Part shown: positions 6,931 to 15,406 of the stretch, one piece after another
Numbering within the stretch: the first letter of the stretch is position 1
Layout of the letters: each line of letters starts with the position of its first letter
Origin: Solwaraspora sp. WMMD1047
GTDB taxonomy: Bacteria > Actinomycetota > Actinomycetes > Mycobacteriales > Micromonosporaceae
Reading direction: 5' to 3'
NCBI RefSeq assembly: GCF_029626155.1
Contig: NZ_JARUBL010000001.1
Coordinates: 6,538,501 to 6,602,500 of the forward strand
DNA: 64,000 bases
Notes under the pieces: generated by a model
Seen by the model: only the letters and a program-made list of their open reading frames with translations
Told to the model about the DNA's origin: nothing
Database searches by the model: none
Made by a program: the position numbers and the translations under genes

Positions 6931-8342
6931 TGTCCGGGGATTCTTCCATGGATGCGTTGCCGCGGCTTGGTGCGGGCGCCGCGTGGCAACACATCGGGCT
7001 GGGCGTGCTGTCACAGTCGGTGCCGCGAGAGCTCATCGATGAGGCGGTAGCGGCGACCGGAGTCACTCAGCGGCGGGTACGTCTGCTGCCGGCTCGGGTG
7101 GTGGTGTTGTTTGTGTTGGCGATGTGCCTGTTCAGTACGGACGGCTACCGGCAGGTGTGGCGGTTGCTGGTTTCGGGCTGGCCCGCGTTGGCCAGGATCA
7201 CCCCTACCACCTCGGCGTTTTCTCAGGCCCGTCAGCGGTTGGGGGAGGCGCCTCTGAGATATCTGTTCGAGCGGGTGGCCGGGGCGCGGGGCGAGCCGGG
7301 CATGCCCGGCGTGTTCGTGGCCGGACGGCGGGTCGTGGCCTGGGACGGCACCAAGCTGCAGACGGCCGACAGTCCCGCCAATGAGGCCGCTTTTGGTCGT
7401 GATGCGGGTGGCGGTGGCAACACGGCGGGCTACCCACGGCTGTGGCTGTTGACGTTGATCGAGTGTGGCACGCATGCGGTCATCGGTGCGTCGTTCGGCC
7501 GCGAAGCGGAAATGGTCCAGGCCCGCGCCCTGCTTCCCCTGCTACGGGAAGACATGCTGCTCGTCGCTGACCGGAACTTTCACGGCTATGACCTGTGGCG
7601 GGCAGCGGAGGCCACCGGCGCAGGACTGCTCTGGCGGATGAAGTCCAACCGCCACCTGCCCGTGGTAAGGGCACTGCCAGATGGATCTTGGATATCAGTC
7701 ATCAAACCCCCACCAGGGCGGCGGCGGGGCACCGAACCGGTCATCACCGTCCGGGTGATCGAGTACACCGTCACGGTCGCCACCACCAACCGACACGGCG
7801 TGACGGCATGCCGGACCGAGCGGTACCGGCTGGTCACCAACCTACTCTGCCCGCAGGACATCACCGCGGGACAGCTGATCGACTGCTACCACCAACGCTG
7901 GGAAACAGAGAACAGCTACCAGAACCTCAAGACCCACCAGCGAGGGTCGAAGGTCGTACTACGTTCCCACGATCCCACCGGTGTCCGGCAGGAGATGTGG
8001 GCTCATCTCATCGTCTACCAAGCGTTACGGGACCTGATCACCACGACCGCCGCCGAGCATCACCTCGACCCCGACCGACTACCGTTCCTGACCTGCCTAC
8101 GCCTGGCACGTCGACACGTCATCAACACCGCGATCACCACCAGCCGGGACCTCACCAGCGCACTGATCACGGTCGCTGACGAACTCCTAGACGATCAGAC
8201 CGGCCCACGCCGGTCACGCTCCAGCCCCCGAGCGGTCAAACGCCCTACCTCGCCCTACCGCGGCAAGAAACGAACCGAACCAGCATCAACCACAGCCACC
8301 TACACCACCAACCTCACCAAACCCGGCCCGGAAAGCACTTAA
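6930..8342 (+). CDS. IS4-family transposase
   Basis: 470 residues. DDE catalytic residues are seen in AWDGTKL (first Asp), LLVADRNFHGYD (second Asp) and the exact Y-x2-R-x3-E-x6-K signature, YHQRWETENSYQNLK (Glu). An N-terminal IS4 domain (about residues 15-110) precedes the core. The TTG at 6930 follows GGAG closely; an ATG at 6948 (MDALPRLG) is an alternative start. The basic C-terminal tail ends at a TAA inside the right inverted repeat. It is transcribed opposite to the flanking chromosomal genes. Confidence 0.96.
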   Translation: MSGDSSMDALPRLGAGAAWQHIGLGVLSQSVPRELIDEAVAATGVTQRRVRLLPARVVVLFVLAMCLFSTDGYRQVWRLLVSGWPALARITPTTSAFSQARQRLGEAPLRYLFERVAGARGEPGMPGVFVAGRRVVAWDGTKLQTADSPANEAAFGRDAGGGGNTAGYPRLWLLTLIECGTHAVIGASFGREAEMVQARALLPLLREDMLLVADRNFHGYDLWRAAEATGAGLLWRMKSNRHLPVVRALPDGSWISVIKPPPGRRRGTEPVITVRVIEYTVTVATTNRHGVTACRTERYRLVTNLLCPQDITAGQLIDCYHQRWETENSYQNLKTHQRGSKVVLRSHDPTGVRQEMWAHLIVYQALRDLITTTAAEHHLDPDRLPFLTCLRLARRHVINTAITTSRDLTSALITVADELLDDQTGPRRSRSSPRAVKRPTSPYRGKKRTEPASTTATYTTNLTKPGPEST

Positions 8343-8356
8343 CTTCCTGGCATTGC
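8338..8356 (-). repeat. Right terminal inverted repeat of the IS
   Basis: Complement of the left 19-bp repeat with no mismatch. Confidence 0.95.
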
Positions 8357-8364
8357 CCCCGGCC
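8357..8364. repeat. Right 8-bp target-site duplication of the IS element
   Basis: CCCCGGCC, identical to 6824-6831. Confidence 0.93.
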
Positions 8365-8418
8365 GACATTCCGCGGTCGACCGGGCGCCGGCCCGGTCCG
8401 GGCCTGGTCGGACCCGGT

Positions 8419-9279
8419 TCAGCCCGACACGACCGGGGTCGCGGCGCCGGCCGCCGCGACGATCCGCTGGTACGCCTCCGGCGCGGTGGTGTGCGCGCCG
8501 AGGGCGACCGTCTTGTGCGTACCGTGGAAGTCGGAGGATCCGGTGACCAGCAGGCCCAGCTCGGCCGCCAGGGCGCGGACGTGGACCCGTTCCGCCGGCG
8601 AGTGGTCCTGGTGGTCGGCCTCCAGTCCGGCGAGTCCGGCGACCGCCAGCTCGGCGATCAGCGAGTCCGGCACGATCCGGCCCCGCCGGCTGGCCCGCGG
8701 GTGCGCGAAGACGGCGACCCCACCGGCGGCGCGGATCAACCGGACGGCGTGGAACACGTCGATGTCGTCCTTGGGCAGCCGGTAGCGCTCGCCCAGCCAC
8801 CGCGGCGCGAACGCCTCGGTGGTCGTCCGCACCAGCCCGGCCCTGATCAGCGCCTGTGCGATGTGTGGCCGGCCGACCGTGCCACCGGCCGCCCTGGCCT
8901 GGATGTCCGGCCAGCTCACGTCGATTCCGTCCGCCCGCAGCAGCGCCACCGTCCGCTCGCCCCGCACCGTCCGGGCCTGGCGGACCCGGGCCAGCTCGGC
9001 CGCGAGTTCGGGCTCGTCCGGATCGAACAGGTACCCGAGCAGGTGCAGCGGGATCGACGGCTGCCCCCCGTACCAGCGGCAGGAGAGTTCGGCGCCGCGG
9101 ACCAGCGTGAGGCCGGCGGGCAGGGCGGCGGTCGCCGCCGCCCACCCGGCGGTGGTGTCGTGGTCGGTGATCGCCAGCACGTCAAGCTTCGCCTCGACCG
9201 CCGCGCGTACCAGCTCCGGCGGGGTGCAGGTGCCGTCGCTGGCGGTCGTGTGCGCGTGCAGGTCGATCCGGGTCGCCAC
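8419..9279 (-). CDS. PHP-domain phosphoesterase
   Basis: 286 residues with the PHP metal-site motifs in order: DLHAHTTASDG (HxH), ITDHDTT, GAELSC, FAHPRA and SSDFHG. Stand-alone PHP proteins of this size hydrolyse 3',5'-nucleoside bisphosphates or trim 5' ends of RNA with a trinuclear metal centre. It probably formed a unit with the RecB-like nuclease before the IS inserted 62 bp after its stop. Upstream on the same strand, 18 bp away, lies the sigma-factor partner gene. Confidence 0.9.
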   Translation of the reverse strand: MATRIDLHAHTTASDGTCTPPELVRAAVEAKLDVLAITDHDTTAGWAAATAALPAGLTLVRGAELSCRWYGGQPSIPLHLLGYLFDPDEPELAAELARVRQARTVRGERTVALLRADGIDVSWPDIQARAAGGTVGRPHIAQALIRAGLVRTTTEAFAPRWLGERYRLPKDDIDVFHAVRLIRAAGGVAVFAHPRASRRGRIVPDSLIAELAVAGLAGLEADHQDHSPAERVHVRALAAELGLLVTGSSDFHGTHKTVALGAHTTAPEAYQRIVAAAGAATPVVSG

Positions 9280-9297
9280 GGCTATCGCACCGCCACG

Positions 9298-10479
9298 CTA
9301 TCCGGTCCGGGTCGGCGCGGTCGCGACCCTGGGCACGAACTGCCAGCCCGCGCCCACCCCTTCCGGTAGCGCGACCGCCTGTTGGCTGCCGTCGGTGCGG
9401 CACCGCACCACCCCGTGGGCGTCCGCGCTCAGTACGGTCTGGTCGTCCGCCCAGGTGGGCGTGACCGAGGCCCGGATCGGGCAGCTCAGCAACTGCTCCG
9501 CCCCGGTGCCGGTCGGGTTGGCGACGGCCCGGTCCCAGTCCACCAGCGCGACCTGGGTCGCGGTGGGTTCGGCCAGCCAGCCGCCACCCGGAGCCAGGCG
9601 CCCGTCGGCGCCGTCGAGCCGCAGGTCGAGGCCGCATCCGCCGGTCCGGATCACCTCCAGGCCGGCGCCGGTCGACCGCAGCTCGGCCAGGCAGGGTGCC
9701 TGCCCGCCCGCGTCGCGGACAAGTGCCGCGAGCGAGTCGCCGCGGACCCCGAAGACGGCGGTGACCTCGTCGTTCCAGGCGGGCTGGTAGGCCCGGGCCG
9801 GATCGAGCGTGTCGAAGCCGCGGCCCTCGACCTGGATGACGACCCGGTCGCCCAGCAGCGCGATCGGGGCGGTGGCCGGCGGTACCTCCACGCTGGCGAG
9901 GACGGCCAGCCCGGACGGCCGCAGCCGCGCCACATAGAGCACCTGTTCGATGACGAAGGCGATCCGGTCGCCACCCGGGCTGAGCACCCACCGGTCGTCC
10001 TCGCCGCTGAGCGCGACGGAGGTGCCGTCGGTTCGCAGGAACCGGACACCGGAGGCACCCGCGTAGACCCAGCCGTCCGGAACCCGGATGATCCGGGTCA
10101 CCTCGCCGACCCCGGTCAGCAGCAACTGCCGGCCGTCCGTGGTCCAGAGCCGGTCACCGACCCGGACGTCGAGCCCGATGCCGGTGTCGCCCGCCGGACC
10201 CGCCGTGGGGACGGTGGCGGCGGTGGTCTGCGCCGGGCCGAAGTCGATGAGCGTGCCGGACGGTGTGCCGTGGCCGGGGCGCCACCAGCCGCCGATCGAG
10301 CTGATCCCACCCACCGTCAGGACGAGGGCCATCGCCACGGCCAGCGCCGAGCCGACCGACCGGCGCCGCTGGATCGCCCGGCCGCGTCGGATCGCCGCGC
10401 CGGCCGGATCGCCGACCGGTGGTGTCGACTCGGCCCGGGCGGCGAGCAGCTCCCGCAGCGAATCCTCGATCCTGGTCAT
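9298..10479 (-). CDS. Membrane protein coupled to ECF sigma factor (putative anti-sigma or sensor)
   Basis: 393 residues. A short basic cytoplasmic N-terminus (MTRIEDSLRELLAARAES) is followed by one membrane helix (about 48-66, GSALAVAMALVLTVGGISS) and a large extracytoplasmic part of repeated beta-rich segments, probably a propeller-like fold. The ATG overlaps the sigma-factor stop by 4 bp, the arrangement seen for the membrane partner genes of SigE-family ECF factors. The zinc anti-sigma motif HxxxCxxC is absent, so if it is an anti-sigma factor it is not of the classical ZAS type. Confidence 0.75.
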   Translation of the reverse strand: MTRIEDSLRELLAARAESTPPVGDPAGAAIRRGRAIQRRRSVGSALAVAMALVLTVGGISSIGGWWRPGHGTPSGTLIDFGPAQTTAATVPTAGPAGDTGIGLDVRVGDRLWTTDGRQLLLTGVGEVTRIIRVPDGWVYAGASGVRFLRTDGTSVALSGEDDRWVLSPGGDRIAFVIEQVLYVARLRPSGLAVLASVEVPPATAPIALLGDRVVIQVEGRGFDTLDPARAYQPAWNDEVTAVFGVRGDSLAALVRDAGGQAPCLAELRSTGAGLEVIRTGGCGLDLRLDGADGRLAPGGGWLAEPTATQVALVDWDRAVANPTGTGAEQLLSCPIRASVTPTWADDQTVLSADAHGVVRCRTDGSQQAVALPEGVGAGWQFVPRVATAPTRTG

Positions 10480-11174
10480 CGGCTCTCCCCGACGACCGCC
10501 GGCACCGTCACGGCCGGTACCGCCGCCCCGCCGGCCACCGCGGGGCGGGCCGGCGCCGCGGTGGGCGCCGGGGTGTGAGCCGGCGGCGTCGACGCGGGCG
10601 GTGCGCACGGCGCCGACAACCGGCCGGTTGGCTCGGCCGGCGGGCGCTCCACGGGTACGGCGACGCCGGGCAGCAGGTCCGCCTGGTTGCCGAGCCGCTG
10701 GCGGAGGGTGTTGAGGGCGCGGAAGGTCTGGCTCTTGACCGTGCCGGTCGAGATGTTGAGCATGGCGGCGGTCTGCGCCTCGGTGAGGTCCTCGTAGTAG
10801 CGCAGCACCAGCACCGCCCGCTGCCGGGCCGGCAGCGCCCGGAGGTGCTTCCAGAGCGCGTCCCGCTCCAGCTGCTCCTCGATCTGGTCGGGCGCGGCCC
10901 GCTCGGGCAGCACCTCGGTCGGGCGTTCGCCGTGCCACCGGCGCCGCCACCAGCTCGTCGCCGTGTTGACCAGCACCCGCCGGGTGTACGGCTCGACCGC
11001 CTCGATCCGGCCGAGGCGCTTCCAGGCCAGGTAGGTCTTCGTCAACGCGGTCTGGAGCAGGTCCTCGGCGGTGCCCCAGTCTCCGACCAGGAGGTACGCG
11101 GTGCGTAACAGGGCCGGCGAACGGGCCGCGACGAATTCGCGGAACTCCTCCTCCAGGGTGTGCCTGGCCACCAC
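10476..11174 (-). CDS. SigE-family ECF RNA polymerase sigma factor
   Basis: 232 residues. Region 2 is read in RTAYLLVGDWGTAEDLLQTA and region 4 in RQRAVLVLRYYEDLTEAQTA ... STGTVKSQTFRALNTLRQRL, as in the actinobacterial SigE (TIGR02983-type) family. A Pro/Ala/Thr-rich tail of about 60 residues follows region 4 and is unusual in length. The GTG start at 11174 has GGGAGGG upstream (about 11183-11189). It leads the operon sigma factor, membrane partner, PHP protein. Confidence 0.93.
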   Translation of the reverse strand: MVARHTLEEEFREFVAARSPALLRTAYLLVGDWGTAEDLLQTALTKTYLAWKRLGRIEAVEPYTRRVLVNTATSWWRRRWHGERPTEVLPERAAPDQIEEQLERDALWKHLRALPARQRAVLVLRYYEDLTEAQTAAMLNISTGTVKSQTFRALNTLRQRLGNQADLLPGVAVPVERPPAEPTGRLSAPCAPPASTPPAHTPAPTAAPARPAVAGGAAVPAVTVPAVVGESR

Positions 11175-11340
11175 CTGTCGCCGCCCTCCCGTTGCCGCGT
11201 CTCCCGAAAGGCTGCCACAGATGGTGGCCGGGGTCGATTACGGCCGGGTAATAAACACCGACCGGGGCGACATCGACGACCACCAGGCCGACGGATACCG
11301 GACTGACGGGTGAGGCGGATCGACGGGGGCCGTGGGTGGG

Positions 11341-12222
11341 TCAGGCTCCGTCGTCGGCCTTCGCCTCGTCCTCCTCCTTGCCGAGCCGGGCCTCGACGGC
11401 CTGCGGCTCGTACATCTCCTCGACCACGCGCAGGTAGAGCTCGTTGGGGTTGGGGAGGTACTTGACCTCGCGCAGGGCCTGCTCCTGACCCGCCGACTCC
11501 AGCACGAACGTCCCGTAGTTGAGGGTGCGGCCCAGCGGGGACTGCTCGTACTTCATGTCGGTGACCCGCAGCAGCGGCATCATCGCGACCCGCCGGGTGA
11601 TGATGCCGTTGACCACCATCACCCGCTTGTTGGTGAGGATGAACCGGTCGAAGAACCAGTCGGCGACCTTCCAGGCCGTCCAGCCCATGATCCCGACCCA
11701 GACCAGGACGGCGACCGTGGTGAGCCCACCGCCGCCCTGCAGGGCCAGGAAGCCGGAGAGGTAGCCGAGGATGAAGGTCGCCGCGAGGCCGACCAGCAAC
11801 GGCGTGGCCAGCGAGATCTTGTGCCGCTTCCACTCACCACGGTAACGCTCGGTGGGGAAGAGGTAGCGGGCGACCAGCGGGGTCGGCTCGTCCTCAAGGG
11901 GCAGCACCCGGCGCGGGCCCAGCGGCATCCCGGAGGCGTCGACCCGCAGGCCGGCCAGCTCCTCTTCGGAGATCTCCGGGCGCTCGAAGGCGTCGGGGTC
12001 GGCTTCCCAGGTCCGCCCCGACCGGGCCCGGCCGGTGGCGTATCCGGCGTCGCCGGAGTAGGAGGGGCCGTCCGAATAGGAAGGCCCGTCGGCGTACGCC
12101 GGGCCGTCCCCGAAGCCCGGGCCGTCGTCCGGGCGGACGCGGGGGATCGGCTCGGTGTCGCGCTCGCGTCGGCGTCGCTCGGCGTCGTCGGGCTCGGGCG
12201 GTTCGCCTGAGGGGTTACCCAT
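11341..12222 (-). CDS. PH-domain (bPH2/YdbT-type) membrane protein
   Basis: 293 residues. The first ~75 are disordered with three near-identical DGP(A/S)Y repeats (DGPAYADGPSYSDGPSYSG). Two membrane helices (about 143-165 and 170-190) precede a bacterial PH domain (RFILTNKRVMVVNGIITRRV ... MMPLLRVTDMKYEQSPLGRT). Such proteins sit in the inner membrane with the PH domain in the cytoplasm; the function is not defined. It is followed upstream by a 52-aa membrane peptide gene on the same strand. Confidence 0.87.
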   Translation of the reverse strand: MGNPSGEPPEPDDAERRRRERDTEPIPRVRPDDGPGFGDGPAYADGPSYSDGPSYSGDAGYATGRARSGRTWEADPDAFERPEISEEELAGLRVDASGMPLGPRRVLPLEDEPTPLVARYLFPTERYRGEWKRHKISLATPLLVGLAATFILGYLSGFLALQGGGGLTTVAVLVWVGIMGWTAWKVADWFFDRFILTNKRVMVVNGIITRRVAMMPLLRVTDMKYEQSPLGRTLNYGTFVLESAGQEQALREVKYLPNPNELYLRVVEEMYEPQAVEARLGKEEDEAKADDGA

Positions 12223-12228
12223 TGACGG

Positions 12229-12387
12229 CTAGGCGACGAGGCTGGTGAAGAAGTCGCCGAAGCCCTGCGCGATGTCGACGATGCCGCCGCCCAGCGACTT
12301 GAAGACGTCGGCGGCGGAGTTGGGTCGGAACGCAATGAAGAAAATCAAAAAGGCGATTCCGCCCCAGGTGAGGAACTTCTTAGCCAT
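12229..12387 (-). CDS. 52-aa single-helix membrane protein
   Basis: ATG at 12387-12385 with GGAGGGG a few bases upstream. The product begins MAKKFLTWGGIAFLIFFIAF, a positively charged start plus one strong membrane helix, then an amphipathic stretch ending FGDFFTSLVA. It is 6 bp upstream of the PH-domain gene on the same strand, so both are probably one transcript. Function unknown; a small membrane partner of the PH protein is possible. Confidence 0.78.
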   Translation of the reverse strand: MAKKFLTWGGIAFLIFFIAFRPNSAADVFKSLGGGIVDIAQGFGDFFTSLVA

Positions 12388-12505
12388 GGCGGGCCATCCC
12401 CTCCGCGCGGCGCCTGGTTCCAGTACCGCAGCAGTACCCAGAGTATCAGTCAGATGTCGTACCGTGAATCAACCACACGCCTTTTCGCACCCTTGCGGTC
12501 AGGCG

Positions 12506-13201
12506 TCAGACCTTCCCGTGCAGGTACGGCGATGGCGCGCCGTACACGAGTTCGGGCGGCAGCCACTCGGCCAGGTCATGGAGGACGACCTCCGCCGCGA
12601 GGAGGTAGCCCGCGCTCGATGGCCAGGCTATCGCATACAGCCACATCCCCCGAGCTTCACCCGCGTACGCCGCGCGGTCTGTCGGAGATTTTACCGACCA
12701 CAGTGGAGTGGGGTGCCCGGCCACCCTGATCTTGGCATGCGGGGCGGTCTCGGGACGCTCCGGCGTGGCGTCGGCGATCAGGTCGGCCAGCTGCTCGCCG
12801 GGGTCCGGACCGGGGATGCCGGCGTACCGGGTGCCGAGCCCGATGCCCGGCTCCTCGGCGACGAAGACCAGGTCAGCCGGCCCGCCGCCGAGCGGCGCCG
12901 GGCCGCTGCAGGCGACCGCCGTGGCGCGCGCGCCACCGGCCTCGTCCCCGGCCCAGGCGACGCCGGTCACCGTCCAACCCGCCGGCAGCGGCCACGGACA
13001 CCAGAGCGGCACCGGGGGTCGGTCCCCGCCGGCCGGGTCGGTGATCCGGGCCGCCACGCTGGCCACGATCTCGGGCCCGACGTGCTCCGCCACGTGCAGC
13101 GGGAACACCGGGCCGCAGTCGGCACACCGCCAGTCGCTGTGCATCAGGTCCGGCTCCCGGACCGCTCCGCCACAGCGAGGACAACTCACCGCGATACCCA
13201 C
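12506..13201 (-). CDS. Zinc-ribbon protein of the DUF6758 type
   Basis: About 231 residues. An N-terminal zinc ribbon, CPRCGG ... MHSDWRCADCG, is followed by a domain rich in Trp, Pro and Gly (PLWCPWPLPAGWTVTGVAWA; WLYAIAWPSSAGYLL). This matches the conserved Micromonosporaceae/Streptomyces family I know as DUF6758, of unknown function. The start is uncertain: GTG 13201 is used, GTG 13189 would place the start just before SCPRCGG, and the frame also extends to 13237. Confidence 0.72.
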   Translation of the reverse strand: MGIAVSCPRCGGAVREPDLMHSDWRCADCGPVFPLHVAEHVGPEIVASVAARITDPAGGDRPPVPLWCPWPLPAGWTVTGVAWAGDEAGGARATAVACSGPAPLGGGPADLVFVAEEPGIGLGTRYAGIPGPDPGEQLADLIADATPERPETAPHAKIRVAGHPTPLWSVKSPTDRAAYAGEARGMWLYAIAWPSSAGYLLAAEVVLHDLAEWLPPELVYGAPSPYLHGKV

Positions 13202-13255
13202 CCCACCACAGTCCCCCGGCTCGTCCGGCGGAGTCAAGCGAACCGGCCTTTTCGG

Positions 13256-13430
13256 TCATCCGGCGACAGGTTCACTCATCCGTCATTCGACCTGTCATTC
13301 ATCCGGCGAGAGCCATTCACCCGTCGGCGGGGACGTTCATCCGCCAGCGGACCATTTATCCCGCCGAGACACCATTCATCACGTGCAGACACCATTCGTC
13401 CCGCCAGAGCGCCACTCATCCCGGTCGGGG
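13256..13430. repeat. Degenerate 20-bp tandem repeat
   Basis: Eight to nine imperfect copies of a TCATCCCGCCGGAGACACCAT-like unit, 18-23 bp each, for example at 13337-13356, 13357-13376, 13377-13396 and 13397-13416. The array fills the gap between the zinc-ribbon gene and the SpoU methyltransferase gene and runs into the latter's 3' coding end, adding about 15 non-family residues to that protein. Confidence 0.75.
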
Positions 13431-14089
13431 GCGTCCGGGGGCGGTCCGGCGTGGGTGCGGATCCAGGTGTGCATCGCGATGCCGCTGGCCACGCCGGCGT
13501 TGATGGAGCGGGTCGAGCCGTACTGGGCGATGGACAGGACCGCCGCGCAGGCCCGCCGCGCCGGTTCGGACAAACCTGGACCTTCCTGGCCGAAGAACAG
13601 CACGCAGCGGGCCGGCAGGACCGCCCTCTCGATGGGGCGGGATCCGGGCAGGTTGTCGATCCCGACGATCGGCAGCTCAGCGGCGGCGGCCCAGGTCAGG
13701 AACGCCTCGATCGTCTCGTGGTGTCGGACGTGCTGGTAGCGGTCGGTGACCATCGCCCCGCGCCGGTTCCACCGCCGGCGCCCCACCACGTGCACCTCGG
13801 CGGCGAGAAAGGCGTTGGCGTTGCGGACCACGGTTCCGATGTTGAGGTCGTGCTGCCAGTTCTCGATCGCCACGTGGAAGGTGTGCCGGCGCCGGTCCAG
13901 GTCGGCGACGACCGCCTCCCGCCGCCAGTAGCGGTACCGGTCCACCACGTTGCGCCGGTCGCCGTGGGCCAGCAGTTCCGGGTCGTAGCGCGGATCGGTC
14001 GGCGGCTCACCCGGCCAGGGACCCACCCCCACCTCGACCGCACCACCGTCGCCAACCACGTCGGCGGCGTCGATCCGGTCGGGCTCCAC
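13379..14089 (-). CDS. SpoU/TrmH-family RNA 2'-O-methyltransferase
   Basis: 236 residues. All three SpoU motifs are present: NIGTVVRNANAF, FFGQEGPGLSEPAR and YGSTRSINAGVASGIAMHTW. The enzyme transfers methyl from S-adenosylmethionine to ribose 2'-OH in tRNA or rRNA; the target is not clear. The family core ends near HTWIRTHA; the following ~20 residues are encoded partly by the tandem repeat array and look like a read-in tail. GTG start at 14089, weak ribosome-binding site. Confidence 0.88.
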   Translation of the reverse strand: MEPDRIDAADVVGDGGAVEVGVGPWPGEPPTDPRYDPELLAHGDRRNVVDRYRYWRREAVVADLDRRRHTFHVAIENWQHDLNIGTVVRNANAFLAAEVHVVGRRRWNRRGAMVTDRYQHVRHHETIEAFLTWAAAAELPIVGIDNLPGSRPIERAVLPARCVLFFGQEGPGLSEPARRACAAVLSIAQYGSTRSINAGVASGIAMHTWIRTHAGPPPDAPDRDEWRSGGTNGVCT

Positions 14090-14116
14090 GATCTGCAGAG
14101 CGTACGGGCCGGTGGA

Positions 14117-14737
14117 TCAGCGTCCCCGGGCGAGGCCGAGGGCCCGGCCGAGGTCGGCCAGGAACGCCAGCTGCGCCGCCCGCTCGCGGGCCTCGGCGCC
14201 CCGCCGGGCCGCCGGCGGCTCGGCGAACCACTGCTTGCCGATGGCGGACCCGCGGCCGCCGCGGAACTCGGCCGCCATCGGCGGCGGTCCGAAGGACTCC
14301 GCCGCCGCCCGCCCCGCACGGACCGCGATGGTCTGCACCCACTGCCGGTACGCGGCGGAGTCCGCCGGGTCGGCCCGCGCGGCCAGCAGCTCGGTGGCCG
14401 CCCGGCAGGCCGCGAAGAGTTCGGCCGGTTCGTCGCCGGGGCGGCCGGCCCCGGTCGGTGGCGGGCCGTGATCCGGCTCCGCGTAGATCGCCGCGACCAC
14501 CGCCCGGACCAGGTCGCTGTCGAAGGCCCGGCCGGCGGCGAGGCCGTCCAGTCCGGCCAGCCCGGCGAGCACGCCCCGCACCGGCCGGCGCGGGTCGACC
14601 GGGGTGGCCGCGACGGCCACCCGGCCGGGGAGCCGGATCAGCAGTCGCCATTCGGCGGCCGAGTAGGCCGAGGCGGCGAGGCGGCCGCTGACGGGTCCGC
14701 CGACGGGGGGCGGATGCCCAGGCGCGGAGTGGCTCAT
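14117..14737 (-). CDS. Conserved hypothetical protein
   Basis: 206 residues from ATG 14737-14735, chosen because GGAGGT lies just upstream. The sequence is Ala-rich and globular with no signal peptide or membrane helix; recognisable stretches are EWRLLIRLPGRVAVAA and AVVAAIYAEPDHGP. No known domain. It ends 28 bp before the SpoU methyltransferase gene on the same strand and is probably cotranscribed with it. Confidence 0.7.
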   Translation of the reverse strand: MSHSAPGHPPPVGGPVSGRLAASAYSAAEWRLLIRLPGRVAVAATPVDPRRPVRGVLAGLAGLDGLAAGRAFDSDLVRAVVAAIYAEPDHGPPPTGAGRPGDEPAELFAACRAATELLAARADPADSAAYRQWVQTIAVRAGRAAAESFGPPPMAAEFRGGRGSAIGKQWFAEPPAARRGAEARERAAQLAFLADLGRALGLARGR

Positions 14738-15406
14738 GGGGACCTCCGCGGTCAGCATATGCCGGCGGATCGGCCGGTCGACGCGGGAAGTCAGCCGGTC
14801 GGGTGAAGGATCGACGGTCCGGGCCGGAGACGGTCCGGGCCGGAACGGCCGAGGGCGCGCCCGGCGGCGCACGACCGCCTTAGTGATGGTTAAGGCGATG
14901 ATGGGGGGCCGGGCCGGTGCGGGGATTTGGTGGCGTCCATCGAAGGTGAAAACTGACCCCGGACGCAATGAGCGGCGGGGCCCTCCCCGGCACCCGCCGC
15001 CCACGCTCTGATGAGAAAGATTCTGCCCGAGACGCACGCCACACAGAAGACCCCAACAGGAGACGGGCGTCACAGTTATCTATTTGTGACCTTACTGTCC
15101 GTCAGAGTAGGCACCTTCGCCACGCCGCGTCATCCGAACGGTTTCCGCTTGTCAGCACTTGGGTTAGCGCTCACTGGAAGTTCCATCGATAGATACCCTT
15201 GGAATCGCTCCCATCACTTGGGGTAGCCGGCGCCCGTCGGCCTTGCGACCGTGTCGGAAGCCGGACGACATGGCATGCTCATCGATGTTTCGAGCCGGGT
15301 GAGCAGTGCCACGCCGAGCCGTTTCGACATCGATCCGGCGGGAATTCCCAAGCCGGTCAGCAGGTTGTGGCAGACGTAGGCGAATCCCGGTGGATCGGAG
15401 AGTGCA
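14738..15406. other. 669-bp non-coding region upstream of trxA
   Basis: No convincing gene. It holds a tandem 16-bp duplicate (GACGGTCCGGGCCGGA, near 14813-14844), a 7-bp inverted repeat CGCCTTA/TAAGGCG (14876-14882 and 14891-14897), a locally AT-rich stretch around 15075-15100 that could be a promoter, and the SigR-type promoter at 15341-15366. Confidence 0.6.
15341..15366 (+). promoter_or_regulatory. SigR-type promoter of trxA
   Basis: GGAAT (15341-15345), exactly 18 bp, then GTT (15364-15366): this equals the SigR consensus GGAAT-N18-GTT of actinomycetes, where SigR/RsrA control thioredoxin genes under disulfide stress. The start codon is 40 bp downstream. Confidence 0.82.

Larger units (their letters stand above)
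6832..8356 (+). mobile_element. Complete IS4-family insertion sequence, 1525 bp
   Basis: Perfect 19-bp terminal inverted repeats, GCAATGCCAGGAAGTTAAG at 6832-6850 and its complement at 8338-8356, are flanked by the 8-bp direct repeat CCCCGGCC. One transposase gene fills the element, and its stop codon lies inside the right repeat. The 8-bp duplication and the YREK transposase agree with the IS4 family. With intact ends and gene it is probably still mobile. Confidence 0.96.

Noticed and set aside
12245-14806. Plus-strand frame of 853 codons
   Set aside because: It covers three minus-strand genes with recognisable motifs (zinc ribbon, SpoU methyltransferase, conserved hypothetical) and includes the tandem repeat; its own product looks like nothing known.
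15011-15226. Possible 71-codon gene in the trxA upstream region
   Set aside because: No ribosome-binding site, mixed composition, no similarity; the region is better explained as regulatory.
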